Below, one piece after another: positions 59,647-64,000 of a stretch of 64,000 nt of DNA (its first letter is position 1; each line of letters starts with the position of its first letter). Position numbers and translations under genes: made by a program. The stretch is from NCBI RefSeq assembly GCF_007678255.1, contig NZ_VEED01000016.1:62001-126000 (forward strand). The letters are read 5' to 3'. The DNA is from Bacillus sp. X1(2014) (lineage in GTDB: Bacteria > Bacillota > Bacilli > Bacillales_B > DSM-18226). A model generated the notes under the pieces. The model made no database searches. It was not told where the DNA came from and saw only the letters and a list, made by a program, of their open reading frames with translations.

Positions 59647-60258
59647 ATGCATTTATGCACAAATTGTGGTGAAAAAGTAAATGAATCTAGTAAATTCTGT
59701 CCAAACTGCGGTTCTAGGGTTGCAGAAAATCAAAAGAACATGACCTCCACTCTAGAAACGCGCATTGATATAAATAAAAATCGTTCAAAAAAGAGATTAA
59801 TAGTTGTGGTCGGATCACTTATAGGTTTGCTGCTTGTCATAAGTGTTACCTTAATCGTTAAAGATTTTTATAAGCCTGAACTTAAACCGACTCTAGCTAC
59901 TATAAAAACAACAGAACAATCAAAAGATAAAGATGTAGAGAATATAGATCAAACTAGTCATGATCAACCTTCAACCGAACAAGGGAGTTCGAATCCTTCC
60001 TCTACTGAATATATTTTGCCTGCAAGTGATAAAGGTGTGATGAGTGAAGAAGACATTGCTAATCTTTCAAAAGGGCAGCTGCGTTTAGCCAGAAATGAGA
60101 TCTATGCACGTCATGGATATGTCTTTAAATCAGAGGATTTGCAAACCTATTTTTCCAGTAAATCCTGGTATCATCCAGACCAGTCTTTTGATGGCTCTCT
60201 AAATGAAATAGAAAAGGAAAATGTAAACTTCATACAAGCAAGAGAGGACAGTCTTTAG
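59647..60258 (+). CDS. Zinc-ribbon, single-pass membrane protein with YARHG domain
   Basis: A 203-residue protein. The N-terminal zinc ribbon (LCTNCGEKVNESSKFCPNCG) is cytoplasmic. A membrane helix follows at about residues 52-73 (LIVVVGSLIGLLLVISVTLIV), then a polar Thr/Ser-rich linker, and an extracellular YARHG domain (about 130-200) with LSKGQLRLARNEIYARHGYVF. YARHG proteins are envelope-associated but have no settled role. The gene stands alone with GAAGGGAAG before the ATG. Confidence 0.85.
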   Translation: MHLCTNCGEKVNESSKFCPNCGSRVAENQKNMTSTLETRIDINKNRSKKRLIVVVGSLIGLLLVISVTLIVKDFYKPELKPTLATIKTTEQSKDKDVENIDQTSHDQPSTEQGSSNPSSTEYILPASDKGVMSEEDIANLSKGQLRLARNEIYARHGYVFKSEDLQTYFSSKSWYHPDQSFDGSLNEIEKENVNFIQAREDSL

Positions 60259-60336
60259 CTCGTAAGAAGTGGTGAGAATGCTTTTCGACATCTTTTTTGG
60301 TAGAATGAGGACAAAATAACCCAGGAGGGAAATGTC

Positions 60337-61023
60337 GTGCTACTTGAATTTATTGCTGTCACGGTGGAGGATGCGGTATTAATTGAAAAATCAGGAGCAG
60401 ACCGAATTGAGCTTGTTTCGGGCTTAACAGAGGGTGGTCTAACACCGAGTTATGGTTTGATTGAAAAATTGGTCTCGAGTGTTCGTATTCCGATCAATGT
60501 CATGGTGAGACCGCATAGTCAATCATTTTGCTATTCGAAAGACGACCTCGCAATCATGAAACAAGATATTCGCATCATTCGGTCGATAGGGGCTAACGGG
60601 GTCGTATTGGGCATGTTGGATGAGGAAGGGAATATCGATTTCGGTCAGCTTGAAGAGCTCTTAACGGAAACAGGCGATATGGAGGTAACCTTCCATCGCG
60701 CCATCGATAGTTCAAAGAATCCACTTGAGGCAGCAGAAAAATTAGATCAATATCAAGCAATCAATACGATTTTAACATCGGGCGGATATGGAGACTGGCC
60801 AACACGGCTTGAGATGCTAGTGAAGATGAAGGATCGGTGTAAGAATACGGATATTCTAATCGGGAGCGGGCTGACAAAGGAGAATATCCTTGAAGTTCAT
60901 AAACTTGTCGGCACCGGTTTCTATCATTTCGGATCAGCCGTTCGAATTGAAAATAGTGTGCTTCAGCGTGTTTCGTTAGAAAAGGCAACGGAAATCGTTA
61001 ATCTTCTGAAGAAAAATGTGTGA
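60337..61023 (+). CDS. cutC: CutC-family protein
   Basis: A 228-residue TIM-barrel protein. Visible family motifs are the opening LLEFIAVTVEDA, GADRIELVSGLTEGGLTPS, INVMVRPHSQSFCYS, TFHRAIDSS, ILTSGG and LIGSGLTKEN. CutC was linked to copper homeostasis, though its biochemical role is unclear. The GTG start at 60337 follows AGGAGGG at ideal distance. A terminator closes the unit at 61104. Confidence 0.93.
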   Translation: MLLEFIAVTVEDAVLIEKSGADRIELVSGLTEGGLTPSYGLIEKLVSSVRIPINVMVRPHSQSFCYSKDDLAIMKQDIRIIRSIGANGVVLGMLDEEGNIDFGQLEELLTETGDMEVTFHRAIDSSKNPLEAAEKLDQYQAINTILTSGGYGDWPTRLEMLVKMKDRCKNTDILIGSGLTKENILEVHKLVGTGFYHFGSAVRIENSVLQRVSLEKATEIVNLLKKNV

Positions 61024-61103
61024 GGCCCTCGCGTTAACGGATTCTCTTTTAACTATTTGGAAGTTTTGTTGAACAAGTTGTAAATTTAACATTTTAAAGT
61101 AAG

Positions 61104-61139
61104 AGCATTTCTTTGTAATGAGAAATGCTTTTTATTTTT
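61104..61139 (+). terminator. Terminator of cutC
   Basis: AGCATTTCT pairs with AGAAATGCT around 8 nt, and TTTTATTTTT follows. Confidence 0.85.
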
Positions 61140-61260
61140 GTCAAAATTAAAAGGATATTTCGATAACAATAATAATATAATAAAAAACAGCATTAATTTA
61201 TTGTAATACGATAAATCATGTGCTAAAATCATGTTGCCATTATTAAGTGAGGTGTTTTAA

Positions 61261-61731
61261 ATGAATGTTATACGAGGTTCAACCACTTTCTTAAAGGTAA
61301 TTATTTTTCTGGCTGGAATTGCAGTTCTTGCTTTGTGTATCTATTGGCTGCCTGAGATAGCCGTTAGAGATGCAAGGGTGCATCCAGATACGGCTTACTT
61401 CCTAATCCCCTTTTTAGTATGTGCATACGGATTCTGTATTACGTTTTCTGTTGTATTGTATCAAGCATTTAAACTATTAACCTATATCGAAAGGAACAAT
61501 GCTTTCTCTGAGTTATCCCTTAAATCTTTGAAGGTTATACAGAAATGTACTTTTGCAGTCATTTTCTTCATTGTGTTAGGGATAGTAAGTTTAATGGCGT
61601 TTGCTAAAGTTACAGGTGACGATGCAGCAGGTCCAATATCACTAAGTCTAATGGGTATTTTAGTGACAAGTACCGTTGCAGCTTTTGTAAGTGTTCTTCA
61701 AAAACCAATTAAAAATTTCCTGAAAAAATGA
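61261..61731 (+). CDS. DUF2975 membrane protein, first of a tandem pair
   Basis: A 156-residue protein with four membrane helices. It is a paralogue of the next gene: both show LK...F..G..VLALC near the start, YQAF.LL.YI..N.AFSELS.K.LK.I in the middle and an ending with LQ..I/L. This is the DUF2975 pattern. These genes often lie beside a YozG-like XRE regulator, as here. A GAGGTG site precedes the ATG. Function unknown. Confidence 0.85.
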   Translation: MNVIRGSTTFLKVIIFLAGIAVLALCIYWLPEIAVRDARVHPDTAYFLIPFLVCAYGFCITFSVVLYQAFKLLTYIERNNAFSELSLKSLKVIQKCTFAVIFFIVLGIVSLMAFAKVTGDDAAGPISLSLMGILVTSTVAAFVSVLQKPIKNFLKK

Positions 61732-61754
61732 AATAAAAATGTGAGGTGTATATT

Positions 61755-62234
61755 TTGAGAGAAGTCACAACATTGTTTTTAAAAATAGCTGTTTTTATTA
61801 CAGGACTACTGGTTCTTGCTTTATGTATATTTTTTGTGCCCCATATGGCGAATTTTGCAGCAAAATTGTATCCAAATATTGCCCCAATGAAATATCTCGT
61901 TTTCATCGTGATGTATGGAGCGGCTGTGCCTTTTTACTTTGCTCTCTATCAGGCCTTCAATCTTTTACGATACATTGACGAGAACACAGCGTTCTCGGAA
62001 TTATCTGTAAAGGCGTTAAAGAACATAAAGTGCTGTGCGATTACAATCAGTGGTTGGTATGTATTAGGCTTGCCACTCTTTCGTTTTATAGCGAAGAAAG
62101 TTGACCCTCCTATTGGATTAGTAGCACTCATCATCATTTTTGCTTCGTTGGTTATCGCCGTGTTTGCCGCTATCCTCCAACGGCTTCTACAAGAAGCGAT
62201 TAACATAAAATCAGAAAATGATTTGACAGTCTGA
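61755..62234 (+). CDS. DUF2975 membrane protein, second of a tandem pair
   Basis: About 159 residues with four membrane helices, and close in layout to the preceding protein (the shared core is YQAFNLLRYIDENTAFSELS). The frame opens at a GTG at 61746, but the TTG at 61755 has GAGGTG 6 nt upstream and gives a start that lines up with its paralogue, so it is preferred. It is followed 10 bp later by the XRE regulator, which suggests a three-gene operon. Confidence 0.82.
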   Translation: MREVTTLFLKIAVFITGLLVLALCIFFVPHMANFAAKLYPNIAPMKYLVFIVMYGAAVPFYFALYQAFNLLRYIDENTAFSELSVKALKNIKCCAITISGWYVLGLPLFRFIAKKVDPPIGLVALIIIFASLVIAVFAAILQRLLQEAINIKSENDLTV

Positions 62235-62244
62235 GGTGGAGAAT

Positions 62245-62463
62245 ATGGCAATTATTATTAATATTGATGTGATGTTAGCAAAACGAAAAATGAGCGTAAC
62301 GGAGCTTTCCGAGAGGGTGGGAATTACTATGGCGAATCTTTCTATTCTGAAAAATGGGAAAGCAAAAGCGGTTCGTTTTTCAACATTAGAAGCGATTTGT
62401 AAGTCTTTGGATTGTCAGCCAGGTGATATTTTGGAGTATAAAAGCGACGAAGACACTCAATAA
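62245..62463 (+). CDS. XRE-family helix-turn-helix regulator (YozG-like)
   Basis: About 72 residues, almost entirely a single HTH domain: MLAKRKMSVTELSERVGITM ANLSILKNGKAKA with RFSTLEAICKSLDCQPGDIL at the end. Such short regulators are regularly encoded with DUF2975 proteins and probably control that operon. GAGGTGGAGA lies just before the ATG at 62245. The open frame from GTG 62236 would consume the ribosome site and is rejected. Confidence 0.88.
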   Translation: MAIIINIDVMLAKRKMSVTELSERVGITMANLSILKNGKAKAVRFSTLEAICKSLDCQPGDILEYKSDEDTQ

Positions 62464-62501
62464 AAACAGGCAATAAATTGCTGCTTCTTTATCACAAAGC
62501 C

Positions 62502-62544
62502 ATAAAGGAAGTCCAGTTCTAATTCGGAGCTGGACTTCCTTTAT
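62502..62544. terminator. Bidirectional terminator between XRE and MFS genes
   Basis: ATAAAGGAAGTCCAG pairs with CTGGACTTCCTTTAT (15 bp). T-rich sequence follows on the plus strand and the stem contributes T on the minus strand. Confidence 0.85.
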
Positions 62545-62583
62545 TTATTCATTCGGTTCGCTTTAATATACCGTTTTTTGGAG

Positions 62584-63837
62584 TTAAGCTGCTTTTCGCA
62601 TACCTACTTCCTGCTTTTTGGTTTCCGGGAAGGTCGCCACCAAGAAGATGTACAAACTAGAGACAGCAATAAAGAAAATCATGGCAGCCGTATATCCGGA
62701 AGCACCTAATATAAAGCTCCACACAATTGTCGCAATGGTTTGGCCCGCATAAGCGATTGCCCAGAATAGGCCGAACATGATCGTCAATCTTTGTGGTGTC
62801 ATCCCTTTTAACTCATGGGGAAGATTCAAAAAGATTGGGTACTGGATATACATCGCAAATCCAGAGATTGAAATGAGAGTGTAGGAAAGTAACGGAATTT
62901 TATTCGCAAAAACGAGCGCTAGAGCAAAGGCTCCAACCATGACGATTCCTGAAAACAGGAGAATCGGTTTCCGCGCTACCCCTTTATTCCCGATGCGAAT
63001 CCCTGCAAATGTACCAAGTATGCCAAAACCTGAGATTAACAAGTTCGTAACCGAGCCGTTTAACAAGGTATATTGATCAAATATCGCTTTAAAGCTCACT
63101 AGTGATAATACGTACAGTGTTAAAAAGGAAGCAAATGCCAAGCCGTAGCGCCAAAGGAATCCGTCTTTAAGGGCGTCTTTATATCCATACTTTTCAACTT
63201 TTCCACCGGTTTCCTTTGTTTCAAAGGTTTCCGCTTTCCAAAGCCAGCCGATAAAAAACAAAATCGTTAACGAAGCAAAAAACGTCAATGTTAAACGCCA
63301 ATTGGCCACCATTTGCTTCGCAAAAACCGTAAACAAGACGGCGACAATAAAGGCACCCGCATTATAGGCAACGGTATTGGCCGCATTAATGCGCAGTTTT
63401 ACATTTGAATTTTTGACATAGTGAGCGACGACAGGGTTCATGTAGACAATCACCATTGAGCCACCCACGGCCATGACCATCCGAGCTGCGGTATAGGCCC
63501 AGTAATTAGGCAGGTAAATAGCTACAAGTCCCATCATTAATAGTCCAATCGCCATCCCTGCTGCTTTTTTCGGTCCTAATTTCATTAGTACCATCGCTGC
63601 TAAGATATTCGCAAACACACGTGCGGTCGTAATCGAATAATTCACTAATTGAGATATAATAGGATCCACCGGCCCGCCGAAAAACGTTTCGGTTATTTGT
63701 GGGGTCAATGAAGAGCCCGCCACCCAGTTCATGGCAAAGGTTACATAAGCCAGCCACAATACCGCCATCATAAAATAACCTTTTTTTGTATGATTGATCG
63801 TTTCCATATCTTCATCTGCTTTCAATAGTGATTTCAT
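62584..63837 (-). CDS. MFS transporter
   Basis: About 417 residues with 12 membrane helices in two halves of six, joined by a cytoplasmic loop (KAETFETKETGGKVEKYGYK). The short N-terminal part leads into KKGYFMMAVLWLAYVTFAMNW, and the second half has IGNKGVARKPILLFSGI, a typical loop 8-9. I cannot name the substrate. Lying just after an L-lactate dehydrogenase gene, it could move an organic acid, but this is only inferred. The frame opens at a TTG at 63867 without a ribosome site. ATG 63837 or ATG 63807 are more likely starts. Confidence 0.8.
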   Translation of the reverse strand: MKSLLKADEDMETINHTKKGYFMMAVLWLAYVTFAMNWVAGSSLTPQITETFFGGPVDPIISQLVNYSITTARVFANILAAMVLMKLGPKKAAGMAIGLLMMGLVAIYLPNYWAYTAARMVMAVGGSMVIVYMNPVVAHYVKNSNVKLRINAANTVAYNAGAFIVAVLFTVFAKQMVANWRLTLTFFASLTILFFIGWLWKAETFETKETGGKVEKYGYKDALKDGFLWRYGLAFASFLTLYVLSLVSFKAIFDQYTLLNGSVTNLLISGFGILGTFAGIRIGNKGVARKPILLFSGIVMVGAFALALVFANKIPLLSYTLISISGFAMYIQYPIFLNLPHELKGMTPQRLTIMFGLFWAIAYAGQTIATIVWSFILGASGYTAAMIFFIAVSSLYIFLVATFPETKKQEVGMRKAA

Positions 63838-63873
63838 CTTTTCATTGAAAAAATGGAGTGCTTGCAATAATTC

Positions 63874-64000
<127 letters not shown>

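Overview
The window is chromosomal DNA of a low-to-middle GC, spore-forming Firmicute, most likely a Bacillaceae member near Neobacillus/Bacillus. The evidence is GGAGG-type ribosome sites with frequent GTG/TTG starts, cre-like CcpA sites, a XylR/xylAB locus, a Spo0E-like phosphatase with a Spo0A box nearby, YesM/YesN regulators and LevR/sigma-54 control of a cellobiose PTS. The species cannot be fixed from the sequence. No rRNA, tRNA, CRISPR array, prophage or intact insertion sequence was seen.

Layout. 1-16.6 kb: the end of a GH84 O-GlcNAcase-like gene, then a carbohydrate locus (two LplB/LplC-type permeases, lipoprotein binding protein, YesM kinase, YesN regulator, GH1 glycosidase, two ROK sugar kinases), a heterodimeric ABC exporter and a mannose-6-phosphate isomerase. 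The GH1, fructokinase-type ROK and isomerase set resembles B. subtilis gmuDEF (glucomannan), but with an ABC importer and an extra ROK kinase in place of the PTS. 16.6-22.3 kb: MetE-type methyltransferase, BASS symporter and small genes. 22.5-30.7 kb: xylose locus (xylR, xylA, xylB, aldose epimerase, GPH transporter) with recognisable XylR operators, one of them on an orphan promoter. 30.9-43.5 kb: paiB, a MocR regulator, then a PucR-centred catabolic cluster (C-N hydrolase, CoA-acylating semialdehyde dehydrogenase, class III aminotransferase, PucR, amidohydrolase, DUF3311 plus sodium symporter, M20 carbamoylase). This cluster fits use of N-carbamoyl-beta-amino acids or beta-alanine, and two 31-bp inverted repeats may be its operators. 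43.6-52.9 kb: an accessory stretch with many remnants: a deleted duplicate of an alpha/beta hydrolase, a GGDEF tail, a sensor head without an output domain, an AraC tail and the tail of a second GH1 gene. 53-59.3 kb: cellobiose-type PTS operon (EIIA, EIIB, EIIC, 6-phospho-beta-glucosidase) behind a near-perfect sigma-54 promoter, divergent from its LevR-type activator. 59.6-64 kb: YARHG protein, CutC, two DUF2975 membrane proteins with an XRE regulator, an MFS transporter and the end of an L-lactate dehydrogenase gene.

Interspersed repeats are a theme. There are three copies of a ~185-bp nested inverted repeat, three of a 42-bp GGGTCAG...CTGACCC palindrome, and three of a CCATGGGGACGGTTCT motif. 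One 42-bp palindrome supplies stop codons to two convergent genes, and the CCATGGGGACGGTTCT copies lie at gene ends or remnant junctions, so these elements seem to shape gene ends here.
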